A DNA stretch of 64,000 bases from Todiramphus chloris collaris. Its lineage: Eukaryota; Chordata; Aves; Coraciiformes; Alcedinidae. Location: positions 10,888,577-10,952,576 of the forward strand of contig JANVCC010000076.1 of NCBI GenBank assembly GCA_025345505.1, read 5' to 3'. Every line of letters starts with the position of its first letter. Within the stretch, counting starts at the first letter, position 1. Shown piece after piece: positions 1 to 12,727 of the stretch. The notes under the pieces are model-generated. The model saw only the letters and a list, made by a program, of their open reading frames with translations, was not told the origin of the DNA and ran no database searches. The position numbers and the translations under genes are program-made.

Positions 1-311
1 GAACCACTTTGCAGTGCTTTTGAAACTAAATTGGGGAATATCCTGATCCCAGCTGCTAAATACAGAAAATTGAAGGTGGATGTGATCAAAGTTTAGTAAA
101 CTCAACAAAGTGCCTTTCAGAACTAGCAGCAGCCTAAATTACCTAATTAAATTAGAGAACACAATTAAAAGGAAAAAACCTTGTATTTGTGAGTAGTCCT
201 TTTCATCCTTCGGTCCTTCAAATAATTTACTTTATAAATGCTTGAGAGTTACAAGAGATCTGTCAACCAAAGCAGACAGAGTTGTAATACAGGAAGATGG
301 TTCTAACTTAC
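1..311 (-). other. Start of next SH3D19 intron
   Basis: This is AT-rich intronic sequence directly after the donor gtaagt at 311-306. I see no exon, repeat or RNA gene here. Confidence 0.85.
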
Positions 312-424
312 CACTTTTTTTCCTAGGTCATCATTGTTAGGTTTTCCCATTGTGATATCAGAGGTGTTCCCAACAGGCTTTTCAGCAGGAAGTGGTGGAG
401 GGCTATGCAGGATTTCATTTAAAG
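312..424 (-). CDS. SH3D19: SH3D19 coding exon (proline-rich, SPPPLPAEKP block)
   Basis: This 113-nt exon has acceptor tttttttacag just right of 424 and donor GTG|gtaagt at 311-310. It takes two bases to finish a split codon and then encodes 37 residues beginning LNEILHSPPPLPAEKPVGNT and ending DDLGKKV in phase 0. The human protein, as remembered, has SPPPLPAEKPIGNT at the same place, directly after the PAKPGK block, so order and content agree. PPPLP is a typical SH3-binding proline run and the segment looks disordered. It is the most 3' exon in the window; positions 1-311 begin the next intron. Confidence 0.88.
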
Positions 425-2527
425 CTGTAAAAAAGTGAAAGTCTAATTAATAGTTTCTTAACATGGACCAACAATAGGTAAGGGAATCCTCCTCGGTTTG
501 GGGCCTTTTTTTGTGAATGCAACCTACTTCCTCAAAGCCAGATCATCCAATGGGCAGGACCACTAAAAGACTAGTGAAGAGAAAAGGGACATGAGGGGAA
601 CATTGCAACTCTGAGGTTGACTTTGGGAGTACTTCCCATCCCACATAACACATCTTCACTTTACTCTCAGGACACCAGCAAGTTATTTACTCTAGGGTTT
701 CAGCTGCAATACTTGTTGATATAATATTAGATGAGTAGAGGAGTTTCTATCCCTGGGAATGTCAGATTCATTACTGGATACCCTGAAACACCATCACCAT
801 CTCTCAGCCACATTTCTAAACTGGCTCACTTTTTTTTCAGCTGTCAGCTCCTGGAATATCCTTCAGGCTGGAAAACAGCTGAGGGTTATTTCAAGTAACC
901 CTGAAAGATCAGGAGACTTGGATGGAAGAATGTCCACAAAGGTAGAGACAAGAAAAGAAAATGTTGCCTGCTACAAAATTCAGGGTGACAGGAAGAAAAC
1001 AGAGATGGAAGCTCCCTGGTAGTCTTTAAGGAACTAAGCAAATGTAGGACATGGAAGTGGAAACAGTACAGCTTTTACTAGGGAAGAGTCATGATGTCCT
1101 CAGTCTCGACAAAGAACACAAAACCCTGCTAATTGTATGATATTTGCTTTCAACGTGTCTGACATCGAAACCTGGGGAGCACTTGGACAGATTTTGCCAG
1201 CTTATTTACCAAATATTTTGTCTTTATATACTGGAAGCTTACCATCTATTTTACAATGTATTTCTATATCAAGAAAATTAATTTCATACAGAGAACTTCA
1301 GACAATTAAGCTCTTCTGACTTCCAGGTAGTCTTGGAGTTATGTAAAAATGTGTGTAGACAATCTGGACTTTTATGAAGTCCTCTTTTTTAGAGTAGAGA
1401 TTCTATCCAAATGAAAACTTTCAATTGCTCATTTCATGAAAAATACACTCAACAAAGAAACAGAACATAGGAAGGAGAAGCATTGTTTGGTTTAAATACG
1501 TCAGTTGAGTTACTACGATCTAAAACACTGGTGTGATGTCTACAAATGGATCAGTTCAAGGATAAATCCCTTACTCTTAGGAGCAAGTCACAGTTACAGT
1601 GTTGGCAGTAACGAAGCACTGGGAAAAAAACTACTGAAGTTTCATCACACTTCTAAGCTAGTATGATGGGTAAAAAGGAAAAAACAATACCTGATAATAA
1701 TTGCAAAAGAGATCTTCTCTTATCATACCTTGCTGATATATAAAAAGCACAAGAGATTTATTTATTCACACCACTTCAAATCTCAATATATACACAGATG
1801 TCCTAATTTCCTCACCTTTACTCTTCATAAGACCAAAATTCAAGGAAATAAAGGAAGAACCCACCCTCCCCCATGAACCAGAAGGCAGGTGTTAGTTTCA
1901 TTGATTTGTAAGTGTAATAACTGAAGTGGAAGTTTAATGCTTCCTTTCTAATCACATCTCTACAAAAATGCTAATGTTAAATGAGTGCTTTACTGGAGTT
2001 CAACTTCTTAAGCATCCAGCTCTGTCTTTTTTTGGTAGTGCTGGGGGTGGGGGGGGTGTTTATTAGGATTTTTCTTTTTCGTTTGTACTGTCTCCTGACA
2101 GAATTAATCTCCCTCCACACCCATGATGGTGAAAGGCCCCTTGTACTGAGATTATGTGGCCCTCTTACAAGGTTAATCCTACTCTATTACCATGTTATTA
2201 TACCTTGGGCCAGTTGTACTTTTTTCTTTTTTTTTTTTTAACTTTTAATTGTTTACATTTCTGCAGCAGCAATCTGACAAAAGGCTACTCTGCTTTCTTG
2301 AAACCTGCTTCTGTTCTTCCACATCCCATAAATCTTCCAGCTGCAGCCTCCTATAAAGCAGTCCTTCACACCCCCGGCACAGTTGTAGCCAAGTACAGCA
2401 TGACTGGCAGTCTCCTGTGGAAAGTTCAATTACCACTAGAGAGCAGCAAGGGACCACTTAGCTACAAGTGTAAAAAAAAGACTCCAGCTCAGGAGGAAAA
2501 AAAAAGACCAAGAAAAAATTGTCAGGA

Positions 2528-2605
2528 TTGTTTGGTTTTGGTTTTTTGGTTTTGTTGGGTTTTTTTTTCCATTGTTTTTGCTTTGTTTTTGTTTGTTTGT
2601 TTAGG
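2528..2605. repeat. T/G-rich low-complexity tract
   Basis: Runs of GTTTT and TTTG units end in GTTTGTTTGTTT. A separate 20-bp T-rich run lies at 2221-2243. Confidence 0.85.
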
Positions 2606-3336
2606 TTCTTTTTTAAAAATGGAAATTACAGTTTCCTTTGTGGAGAAGAATTGTGTCTTGGATGCTTTACAGTAGTTTGTAAACGTATTCTTCCAACTGA
2701 AAAAAACCCTTGTATTTATGCTCGGGTATTAACAGAAAGACTTTTTCTCATAGCTTTATCTTCAGCCTTCTCTGCATTTTTAATAATTCCCACTGCATTT
2801 CTCACATATGCAGAGGAAAAGAAAATTTAGTATTTTGGAAATGCAGTGGTGGTGGGAAGGAGAAGGGAATCCAGAAAAATAATAAGATAAAGTCTTAGAA
2901 GAAAAGGCACCTGGACATCTGGTTGCTACAAGTCAGCTCTACGCTTACTCAGTGTAGTAAAACATGATTTTGAAATATGAGTTTTAAGAGCTATCTGATG
3001 ACATTTCTCCCTAAGCTCTGAGGATAAAAAATAAGGCTAAAGAGCATACAAAGCATACAAAGATCAACACAAAACCCTTGTATCTCTCTGATAAATTTCT
3101 ACTCTGTGATATTGTCAGCCTCATTTGTAAGGCTGTAAAGGATTAGAGGTGGAAGGCATTAGGGATGTGGTTACTGTCAGAAAACTATGGTCAAGACCTT
3201 GACACAAAATTGAAAGTATCAGGTTTTTGCATCCAAGTTCTTGCACGCCTTTTTAGTTCCCTCAACTGCTACAAAAACCCTATTGTTTAAATTTCAACAA
3301 TTTGAAATCTGTTGACCATTTAAACAAAAATGGTTC

Positions 3337-3917
3337 CTGGGGGGCACTAAGAAGATTGTGTCCAGCAGATCAGGGGAGGTTCTTCTCCCCATCTACTCTG
3401 CCCTAGTGAGACCTCACCTGGAGTACTGCGTCCAGATTTGGGCTCCCCAGTTCAAGAGGGACAGTGATCTACTTGGGAGAGTCCAATGGATGGCTATGAG
3501 GATTTAACTGGAACACCTGCCTTATGAGAAAAGACAGAGACCTGGGGCTTTTTAGTCTGGCAGGAGAAGACTGAGAGGGGATCTAATTCATGTCTATAAA
3601 TACATAAGGGCTGGGCATCAAGAGGGCAGGGACAAGCTCTTTTCACTTGTGCATTGTGATAGGACAAGGGGCAATGGATTAAAGCTAGAGTACAGCGAGT
3701 TCCACCTCAACATGAGGAAGGACTTATTTACTGTAAGGGTTGTAGAGCACTGGAATAGACTCCCCAGAGAGGTTGGGGAGTCTCCTTCCCTGGAGATTTT
3801 CAAGACATGCCTGGATGCATTTCTGTGTGATCTGCTCTAGTTCTGTCCTGCTCTGGCAGGGGAGTTGGACTTGATGATCTTCAGAGGTCCCTTCTAACCC
3901 CTAACATTCTGTGATTC
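3337..3917 (+). mobile_element. CR1 LINE 3' fragment
   Basis: This is a 5'-truncated CR1 (avian chicken-repeat-1 LINE) in the plus orientation, antisense to the host gene. It covers the end of ORF2 and the short 3' UTR. Visible pieces include CTCCCCATCTACTCTGCCCT, the translated EFHLNMRKDLFTVRVVEHWN and RLPREVGESPSLEIFKT, and the 3' end GGTCCCTTCTAACCCCTAAC followed by ATTCTGTGATTC. Frames are interrupted, so it is inactive. Confidence 0.93.
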
Positions 3918-4243
3918 CCTGACAACCTTTAGATCCTCCCCTTGACACTGTTTCATCTCTGATATGCATTAGCTCCATAAGGCTTGAGGGACATCAAACT
4001 TAGTACAAGGAAGGGAGCCAGATGAGGTAGCTGCAAGTCAGGGACAGGGGAACATGACTCTCAGCTATTTTTCCCCTCCTACCACAGCCCTTAGGTTGGC
4101 TTCTCTGTCTTGTCAAGTGTACCATAGGATTCCTTTGGCAGCTAATATAGCTAGTAAACAGCAAATCAATTAGTAAATAGTAAGTCCCAGTGAAAATCAT
4201 TTTCTGACAGAGATTTCTTATACAGTTTGGGAGAAGACCTTAC

Positions 4244-4351
4244 GTTTCCCAGGTTTAGCTGGAATTCGGATGACAGTGGGTTTCCGGGCTAAAGCTGGTT
4301 GACCTGTCTGTTCCTTTGCAGGTTCACTTTTGATGAGGAACTGAAATGGAT
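4244..4351 (-). CDS. SH3D19: SH3D19 coding exon (RKPTVIRIPAKPGK block)
   Basis: This 108-nt exon has acceptor tcctttcag immediately right of 4351 and donor C|gtaagg at 4243-4242. With the last G of the large exon it makes GAT (Asp) and reads DPFQFLIKSEPAKEQTGQPA followed by LARKPTVIRIPAKPGK, ending on the first base of a split codon. DPFQ, the S/TEP-KE block and RKPTVIRIPAKPGK match the remembered human sequence nearly residue for residue. The length is divisible by three and it is flanked by the same phase on both sides, so skipping it would keep the frame. It is a basic, proline-containing linker with no visible folded domain. Confidence 0.93.
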
Positions 4352-4869
4352 CTGAAAGGAAAAAAAAAATCCCCAAGATATTTAATATTAACTTGAACAG
4401 AAATCTCACTGAGTATTGCTTTCATTATTAAAGATATTCATATTCCACACTCAAGAAAAATCATTAAAAATATAAATAAATCAGGCTGATGCAAATAGTG
4501 TACTCAGCTCTTTGTAAATAACATGTCTTTTCTGTACATCTGCAGTCACAGTTGACTTAACATAAATATGCTCCAGATGCCTTCTGGGATTATATAAGCC
4601 ACTGAACAAGAGGAACTGCATTGCTTGGTAATAGGGACCTAAAATCAGGATGGCTCTAGGGAAACATTTTCAAAGCAGTTGCTCTAATATGCAGACGTAG
4701 CTGTGAACACATTCCCTAAAAAAAACTTTTAATCAATAAAATCTTGCCAAAGCTAAACAATCAGCGCTGCAGCAGCTAAAATGCCTACAGAAACAAAACA
4801 AAACAATGCAAAGCATTTAAATAATACTGATTAAAAAATGTCTCTGCTGTAGAACAACTAATTCCCCGG

Positions 4870-5078
4870 AAGATTCTGCATCATGTTGTACATTATAAAC
4901 CTGGTGCCATGGGGGAGACTGGTTCAGACCAAGGACTGGGAGTCGTGCCTGAGCTCTGCTGCTGCCTGTATTATTCATTCCTCTACACACCCTTCCAATA
5001 ATTCCATTGGTAAGACAGGAGCAATGTTTTCTATGCTTCATAAACTTAAGCAGTGGTCTCTTACTAAAAGGTAAGGGA
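4870..5078 (+). repeat. Possible ancient SINE (MIR/CORE-like) remnant
   Basis: The segment has the layout of a worn CORE-SINE: GGTTCAGACCAAGGACTGGG, then TGAGCTCTGCTGCTGCCTG, and then AATAATTCCATTGGTAAGAC followed by GTTTTCTATGCTTCATAAAC. Similarity is by eye to the MIR consensus, so the assignment is weak. Confidence 0.25.
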
Positions 5079-8000
5079 ATATATGTGCACATAGAAGGCA
5101 GCTTGATCTTGATCGATACTTGTACATAAAGTCCAAATCAACGGGTTCTTTCTCAAGTACACCTGCATGTGAAAGAGCAATACTTCATTTATTCCTCTTC
5201 TCCATTGTTAATAACTGCTGCCTTTTTCTCTCGTGTTACCAAAAACTACAGTAAAATGGCAACGCTTAACGCTACCGTAATTGTGTAAAATAGAACTGGG
5301 AGAAGCACTCCAGATGATATATTCTCCGTGACACATACTCATAGCCCCAACAACAGACTTTGATTAAAAGGTCTCCTCTGATAGCCTTTTGTAGATGTGG
5401 AGCTCAATGAGATGTTATTTATGGAGTGTCAGAGTCTCAGAGAGAAAGTATGTTGGGCATCTCTTTAAAAACATACCCTTTCCCAAAACTACCATGACAC
5501 TTTCTGACAAAGCTGGAAAGCCTGTATTTGAGAAAACTTTATCTTTAAAAAATATCTTAAAAAACTTTATCTATAAAATCAATTAAAACATTTATATAAC
5601 ATGTAGCAATTCTTTCTTACAGATAATTTTATGTAGTAGAACACAATGCAGTTATGCTATCCAAAATTAAGACACTAGAAATCTGTGCCTGGGAATATAC
5701 ATAAGATTTAAGAAAAATCCCGAAATATGGCATTTATTTATTAGCAACCTCATTAAAAACCTTTCAGCATTTTAACTAAAAAAACCCTGGCAGTTTTAGA
5801 CAGAGGGGAAGAAAACCAAATACATCAAGCTCTGTTGTTTGGGTTCTTTTTAGCCAAAGATAGGGCCAAAGTAATTCCAGAGAGAGAAAGCACTGTGTAA
5901 AACCAAGCTGCAGTGTAAACGGACATCCCTCCTGCATGCACACAATTTGTCAGCCACAGTTCCCCCAGTCTTTGCTGTGTCCCCCTCCTCTGCCCATGCC
6001 CCTAGGTATCCCCAGCTCCCACTGCCAGCACTCAGATCACATCAGCAGGGGCAAGATGCCGCAGGGGCCCTGCATGCTCACCCCTGCTCAGATGTCCACC
6101 TCCCACTAGCCCCTTGCTTAAAGCTCTCTTGATAGGCATACCCATCACGTACAGGTGTCCCATGGGGGTTTGTGCCATGGTCTTTCTCAAAGTGAAGACA
6201 TCTATCTGCCTAGAGGCTTCCCAAAAATTGGCCTGGGTACCTTCACATCACATTTTAATGATGAATCAAAGCACCTCAAGTCCTTCTGTCATGCTGCTTG
6301 TACAACAGCTTCGAGCTTACACTTCAGGTAGAAGGAATCATGACAGATCAACAATTTACCTACAGTTGAAAGTATACAGGCTATAGTTAAAAACAGGCTC
6401 TGTTACCATCTAGACAGAAAATGGATCCATCACATCGTGTCCAAAGACACTGGAACATCCAGAAACTAGGCACCAGCAAGCCACAATGTTTTAGAAGGTA
6501 AGGGTAAAACTAACATCTTGTTTAAGTTATGGATTAGCACTAGTCAGCAAAAGATTTAGGTATCTTCAGTGAAAGCTGCATCAGAGCAAAGGCTTTTCTA
6601 GAAGACCTGAAAACACAGACCACAACAGGGGTGCAAGAATTCTGGCAGTGTGGTCATTACAAGAAAGAAAAATGCCACTCTCAGAGTAAGTCTGCTGTTT
6701 TAATTTTCTTCTGTTCCTTTATAGCTATGTCTGCTAGCATTTGAATTGCATTAAAAAAAGCTTTATCTACTCTCAGCTCTTATGCTGGTGTTCAGAGTGA
6801 CATTAGTGCAGCTGAAAAAGAAAAACCAGAAGTTGTCTGTCTTCTCTTTTTCAGTTATTTGGCAACTCTGCGACAGATCTGAGGAGTGACCCTGGTAAGG
6901 CAGCAGAGCAGTGGGGCCACAAAGCTGCACTGGCCTGTTGGGAAGCTGGAGGCACAGGGTGAGAAAAGGAAAGGTGAGCAGGGCTAAGTCATGGCATCCT
7001 TGACACAGCAGGACCATAGGGAACATGCTGGCACACGGAGCACCTCTCAAGGTAAGGGTCTGCAGAGGTTAAGGAAGTTCCACATAAACAGTGAGGAAAC
7101 AACTTTGCAAAGTCTCCATCTTATAAAAACACAGACATTGCGAGAACAAGTGGAAAAAGCTCTAAACTCCCCAAATAATCACAGATCTTTATTCATGTAA
7201 ATTTGTGGGATATTTAAAATGGCACAACAGTTCTGCTTGTCAGATGTTAATCATTGCAAAGAGTAGAAATGTTTTTTCTCCACCATTCAACAATTGGCAG
7301 AGTTCTCTAAATCAATAAATCTGAGCAGCAATTTTTAAGGCTGAGAAAAGTAATTTCTAAGGCTGACAAAACCATTTGATGAACCTTAGTTTTCCACTCA
7401 TTATCTTATGTTCAATTATACTGTTGTCACCTCATAATTAGTTTAAAACTCATTACCTTGTTTGTGTTACTCCATTCCCCAGTGTTGCATTTGTAGCAGA
7501 AATTGGCTGAGTAAACGATTGTGCTGCTTTGTGCGATGGGACTGACAACATATCAAATTTTTACGTTGTTTAACAACAATTGGGCATACTCTGAGCATAA
7601 TTCATGGAGGTGTGAAAAATAGAATTGTTAATATACTCATTTAAAGATTCTCAGCTCAAGGAAATTAATCTGCAAGGCATTTTTCATAACATATATCAAT
7701 AGACTTCTATCAATTATTTTTTTTTTAATCAAACTTTTACAGAGATGCTTAAAGCCTTTGTCTTCCTTAGTCTCCCTTTTCTGCAGCTTCTCTTTCAAAG
7801 GTGATAACATACATTACTGTGCTTATTTGCAGGAAAGACAAATGAAAGCTGTGTATTCCAATACACAACATATCATCTCTTTCTTTTACCAGTTTAGGAG
7901 AGACAGTTGTTTCCTCCCCCCCTAGTTACCATCCTTGTTTAAAATTAAAAATTAGAAGGTTACAGAATAAACACTAGGTTTTGTCCATATAAGCAGAACA

Positions 8001-9706
8001 GATGGCTACTGAAATATTTATTGGTAGTCTTTAGGTAAGTGGTAGTAAAATGGTAACAGATACCTCAGCAGCAATAATGGGAATCTCCAAAAAAACCAGA
8101 TGTGGAAAGCTAAAAGCATCAAATAGTAATACCTGCTGTGAAAATGCTCAGTCCTGCAAGAAGTACTCTCAGTACACATGAGAGTAATGTAGTACCAAAG
8201 GTGTTGATGCCAACATTACAACACTTGCCACTACAGAATTATGTGACCATGTCTACTTTCAACATTTAATTAAAAATAAAAACCCTACCCTAAATCAGGT
8301 GTTAAAAGGTGATGCTCACACATTCTCTTCACACAGAACAGTATTGTTATCGGGGTCTTCCAGGAACAGAGGATAGAGCCAAACCTCATCAACAAATGGT
8401 TTTATTAAAACCTAGCCCTGTGAAACCACTCTGGTGTTTGTGGAAGCATACTGAACCTGTACCTCAGGCAAGATTTTAAACAACAGGCTCCTCTTGATAA
8501 TATAGCTGGGGATTCAATGGAAACCTGACAGATAACATCCCGAAGAGAAGTGGGGTCCATGCTCAAAAAACTCTGTGAAATGCTGCAACCAAAAGTTTGA
8601 TGTTCATGCAGACATCATAATTTCAACTATGAATATCAGGTAGGTATCCACCTAAATTCCAGCATCAGGGATTTTTCCAATCTCAGTTTCCCCCAGTATT
8701 TTTCATCACTAAAATGAACAGTTCACTATTCTCTGAAATGGTATTTCTGATCCAAGAGAGAATAATATGAACTATACCACCTTTCTAAAACCAGGCAATT
8801 TGCAGCTCCCTCTGCGTGGAAAATTGCCATGATCTGATCACAATCACATCCCAAAACAGAAATGTCAAAATTCTCACACATCGACAAGAATTTTTAAAAA
8901 GAATTGTGCAAAGACTTCAGAACAGGAAGAACTTATCCAACAACATTTACTGCTACTCAGAGCAGAGAAAATGTAGTGAACACTGATGCACAGGTTTTAG
9001 GCATTGCTCCCTGTTCGCTGCTGACATCTGATGGATCACCACAAAAGGCAAGGCAATTCAAGACCAGTGATTGCTATTTTTGAGGAACGAGCCCAGTCAA
9101 AAGGATGAATGATGTTTACAGGATACGCGTGGGGAAGGCGGCTAGCCATCAGTATGACAAAAGGGCATGAAACCAAAGAATTACGTAGAGTTTGATATCC
9201 TGAGGAGAAGTATAGGGAAAAAACTATGTAGAGACATGCGACAGAAGATCATTCTAAATAGACTTTTTGAAAATGCAAGATGTCCTTAACTGAGCAATGA
9301 AAAATCTCATCCACAGTGTTAGAAAGTTGAAGAGCAGATAAAATAAAAGCTCCTAGAAAAAGAAACATTTCTCAGGCTATTGTAACACTTAATGGCAATA
9401 CAAGCATTTATGGGGTGGAAAACTACAGTGCTACAGCATACACAGAGACGGATAAAAATGGACTTTTTCTAAGCTTTCAGCACTTCTCTCTCAAACTGAG
9501 GGAATGCCCACACGTATTATCTGGGTGTATCTAAAAGCACAACCATTTGGTTGATTGCTAGCTTGTCCTTAATAAAGGTGATAGTAATTGCACCACCTTT
9601 GACACAAAAGGACTGCTTATACCAGCATGAGCTATTATGTGAGAGTTTGAAGGCTATTCCTACATCATTAATCTATTTTGCTACTTGAACTACGATTAGG
9701 ATTGTT

Positions 9707-9770
9707 CAGATTGCAGGAGCCTTCAGAAAGTCTCTAATCCAACCTCCTGCCCTGAAGAGGTCAGCCATAA
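9707..9770 (-). mobile_element. Possible old CR1 3' scrap
   Basis: The minus strand reads GGGCAGGAGGTTGGATTAGA then GACTTTCTGAAGGCTCCTGC, which resembles the CR1 3' UTR (GGTTGGACTAGATGA...AGGTCCCT). It is short and diverged, so this is tentative. Confidence 0.45.
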
Positions 9771-11073
9771 GGTAATGTTGTCAGAAATGGGTTGCATAAC
9801 CCGGTCTAACTTCAAAAATTGGATGCCAGAGGATATTTGAACGTACAGTGGGTGACAAAAAAAAACCCAAACTAATAACACCACACCCCTGAATTACCCT
9901 GGAACCTGAAAAACACAGCCTTCTCCATTCTTGACAGGTAAATGAATTCTTGTTCATTGTCAAGAGATTCAAGTGCCCCAAAACAGGCAAGCTGGAAATC
10001 CCTGAAGCAGAGGATTGGTGATTGCAAGTGTGTGGGGCATACAAAATCCTTTTAACAAAAAAATGTGAACAAGGGAGTTTATGATACTGTTTATAATATC
10101 TACCATCTTGCAAGAATCTCACATGTTTTCAGCAGAGGAGGAAAATAAAACTATAAACACTTCTTTTAAATAAGCATTTTGTTGTTCCTTGTCAATCTTT
10201 CTGATCAAAGGATATCTGTCTTTAAAGTGTTATTGTAAAATAAACAGATTTACTTATCAGAGAAAACAGTTATTATCTAGAGCATGTACTTGTGTGTTAC
10301 CACTAAACAACATCTATAGACATGGAAATCAAAAGCAAATTCATTTGGATTTCACAACCTAAAGGCCTTCTCATCTATTATGTAGCTATGTTTTAAAAAC
10401 CTTACTTGTTTCCTGAAACTATGATATAAAGACCCCTCCTATGCTAACAGTGGAATAGTTTCCAACCTCCTTGAAGGTTCCAATTTATACTAAGCAATTA
10501 TCTGTAACATCTGAAGAGTTAATGGATCCCTGTTACCACTTCTGCTGAAGATTGCAGCAAAACCAACCGGGCACAGCACAGATCCGTATCTCCACTACTC
10601 CACCTCACAGTAGTGTGTCTTCAGGGAAATCTGGTTTTATCAGAGGTTTAAACCAAATAGCACATGAAAATGGATGAGACAGCTCACTCTTTTCTGAGGA
10701 TGAGACTTCTGGCAGTAGGTTGTAATGGAGACAGGTAACTTTAAAATAACCACAACAACAGTCATTGGAAATAACACAGCAGAAGATATGTCTGGACTAA
10801 TCTGTCAGTTAGAAGTATTTCAGTTCATCTTTTCTTTTCCTTCCTGAGGAAGCAATTAAAAACAAGCAGATGGGCAATATCCCCACAGCAGACAAATTTG
10901 GAGTTCCTCTAGCAGCAGTTTTTCTGAACTGACGACAATGTCACACAAATTCCACCATTCATGCCACAAGAAGGAACAATGTCTGTAAATGGATAGCAGC
11001 ACTGGTTTGGATGGGAGCTTTTTTTTTTTTTTTGCCATACAGGCAGAAATAACTTTTAAGCTGCAATTAAGTG

Positions 11074-11091
11074 GATAGATAGATAGATAGA
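11074..11091. repeat. (GATA)n microsatellite
   Basis: Four and a half copies of GATA, some 40 bp from a 15-T run at 11019-11033. Confidence 0.85.
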
Positions 11092-11249
11092 GCATGCACT
11101 TAGGAAACGCAGTAGTCATACTACTGTTAGAATACTTTAATATGATGAAGATATCAAAAGAGAGAGCTGTCCCTGACTGGTAAAGTAGTTGTCTCTGAAT
11201 TCATTTTCAAAGGATTTGGTTTAAAGTGAGTTCTGGCATATTTGTGATG

Positions 11250-12727
11250 GAATAGGTAGATGGAGGGAGAGCAGTGGATGTTTTCTATCTTGACTTCAGC
11301 GAGGCTTTTGACACCGTCTCCCATAATATCCTTGTGGGTAAGCTCAGGAAGTGTGGGTTAGAAGTTTGGACAGTGAGATGGGTTGAGAACTGGCTGAACA
11401 ATAGAGCTCAGAGGGTTGTGATCAGTGGTGCAGAGTCCAGCTGGCGACCTGTAAGTAGTGGTGTTCCCCAGGGGTCAGTTCTGGGTCCAGTCTTATTCAA
11501 CATCTTCATCAATGACCTGGATGAAAGGATTGAGTGTACCCTCAGCAAGTTTGCTGATGATGCAAAACTGGAAGGAGTGGCTGGTACACCAGAGGTCTGT
11601 GCTGCCATCCAGCGAGGTCTGGACAGACTGGAGAGCTGGGCAAAGATAAAGCCAATGAAGTTCAACAACGCCAAGTGTAGAGTCCTACACCTGGAGAAGA
11701 ACACGACCATGCACCAGTACAGGTTAGGGGTAGACCTGCTGGAAAGCAGCTCCAAGGAGAAGGACCTTGGAGTCCGAGTGGACAGTAATTTCTCCATGGG
11801 ACAGCAATGTGACCTTGTGGCCAGGAGGGCCACTGGTATCCTGGGGTGCATAAAGGAGAGTGTGGCCAGCAGGTCCAGGGAGGTTCCTGTCCCCCTCTGG
11901 GACCACATCTGGAGTATTGTGTCCAGTTCAAAAGGGACAGGGAAAACAATAGAGTCCAACAGAGGCTACGAGGATGATGAAGGGACTGGAACATCTCTCT
12001 TTTGAGGAAAGGCTGAGAGCCCTGGGGCTGTTTAGCCTGGAGAAGAGAAGACTGAGATGGGATTTTATTAATGTTTACAAATATCTGAAGGGTGAGTGTC
12101 AAGTAGAAGGGGCCAGTCTCTTTTCAGTGGTACCCTGTGATAGGACAAGAAGTTCCACCTCAATATGGGGAAAAACTTTACTGTGAGAGTGACAGAGCCC
12201 TGGAACAGGCTGCCCAGAGAGGTTGTGGAGTCTCCTTCTCTAGAGAAATGTCGCTGTTTATGCCGGGAGCGGAGGGATGCAACATATAAATTCAGCAAGG
12301 GCAGGCAAAAGAAGCAACTTTATTAATTTACAACCCCATTTTATATACCCTAGCCCCACAGGGTGATTGTTCAGTGATCACCCATCTCCTAGGGTGATTG
12401 GCTAAAGTCCTACAGCACCTATTTCAAAATATTTTTACAATGTACCATAAACAGAACTTAGCAAAACACCAGGTGTTAGTCTAGTTTACAAAATCGTCCT
12501 ACTGTTTCTCATAACACGTGTGAGAAAGGCAGGATTCTCACCCAATATTGTGAGAATCTAGGAAAATTCCTCTGCTAGCAGCTTTTCAGCATCCACAGAG
12601 AAATCCAAAACCCACCTGGATCTGTTCCTGTGTGGCCTGCCCTGGGTGATCCTGCTCTGACAGAGGGGTTACTTGATCTCCAGAGATCCCTTACAACCCA
12701 TACCATTCTGCAATTCTATGATTCTAT
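11250..12727 (+). mobile_element. CR1 LINE with reverse-transcriptase domain, split by a solo LTR
   Basis: This is a 5'-truncated CR1, antisense to SH3D19. A 243-codon open stretch (11274-12005) carries reverse-transcriptase landmarks in order: YLDFSEAFDTVSH (motif A), SSGVPQGSVLGPVLFN (motif B) and KFADDAKLEG (motif C, FADD), then thumb/connection residues to [13 protein letters not shown]. After about 11900 the usual CR1 frame is lost by a small deletion, and the C-terminal block ([20 protein letters not shown]) continues in another frame. The endonuclease part and ORF1 are absent. A 349-bp LTR interrupts it at 12249-12597. The 3' end shows AATTCTATGATTCTAT. It is inactive. Confidence 0.95.
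12249..12597 (-). mobile_element. Solo LTR, probably class II (ERVK-like), nested in CR1
   Basis: This 349-bp insert sits within CR1 sequence and is flanked by a 6-bp direct repeat, GAGAAA, at 12243-12248 and 12598-12603. The ends are TG...CA, and removing the insert restores the CR1 consensus reading into CCAAAACCCACCTGG. Read on the minus strand it has a U3-like region with CCAAT (12402-12397), a TATATAAAA box (12347-12339) and AATAAA (12324-12319), in LTR order. No internal retroviral sequence is present, as expected after LTR-LTR recombination. The 6-bp duplication favours ERVK over ERVL (5 bp), but the family name is inference. It is younger than the host CR1. Confidence 0.85.

Larger units (their letters stand above)
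425..4243 (-). other. SH3D19 intron (3.8 kb)
   Basis: This intron lies between the RKPTVIRIPAKPGK exon and the SPPPLPAEKP exon. It contains T-rich and T/G-rich tracts near 2.22-2.24 and 2.53-2.61 kb and a CR1 3' fragment at 3337-3917. The rest shows nothing recognisable. Confidence 0.85.

Noticed and set aside
2154-2675. Plus-strand open frame of 173 codons
   Set aside because: It crosses T-rich low-complexity DNA giving FFLFFF and VFWFCWVFF runs. It shows no homology and is antisense to an intron.
11408-12102. Long minus-strand open frames (up to 183 codons) at 11.4-12.1 kb
   Set aside because: They are antisense readings of the plus-strand CR1 reverse-transcriptase region, with no family resemblance of their own.
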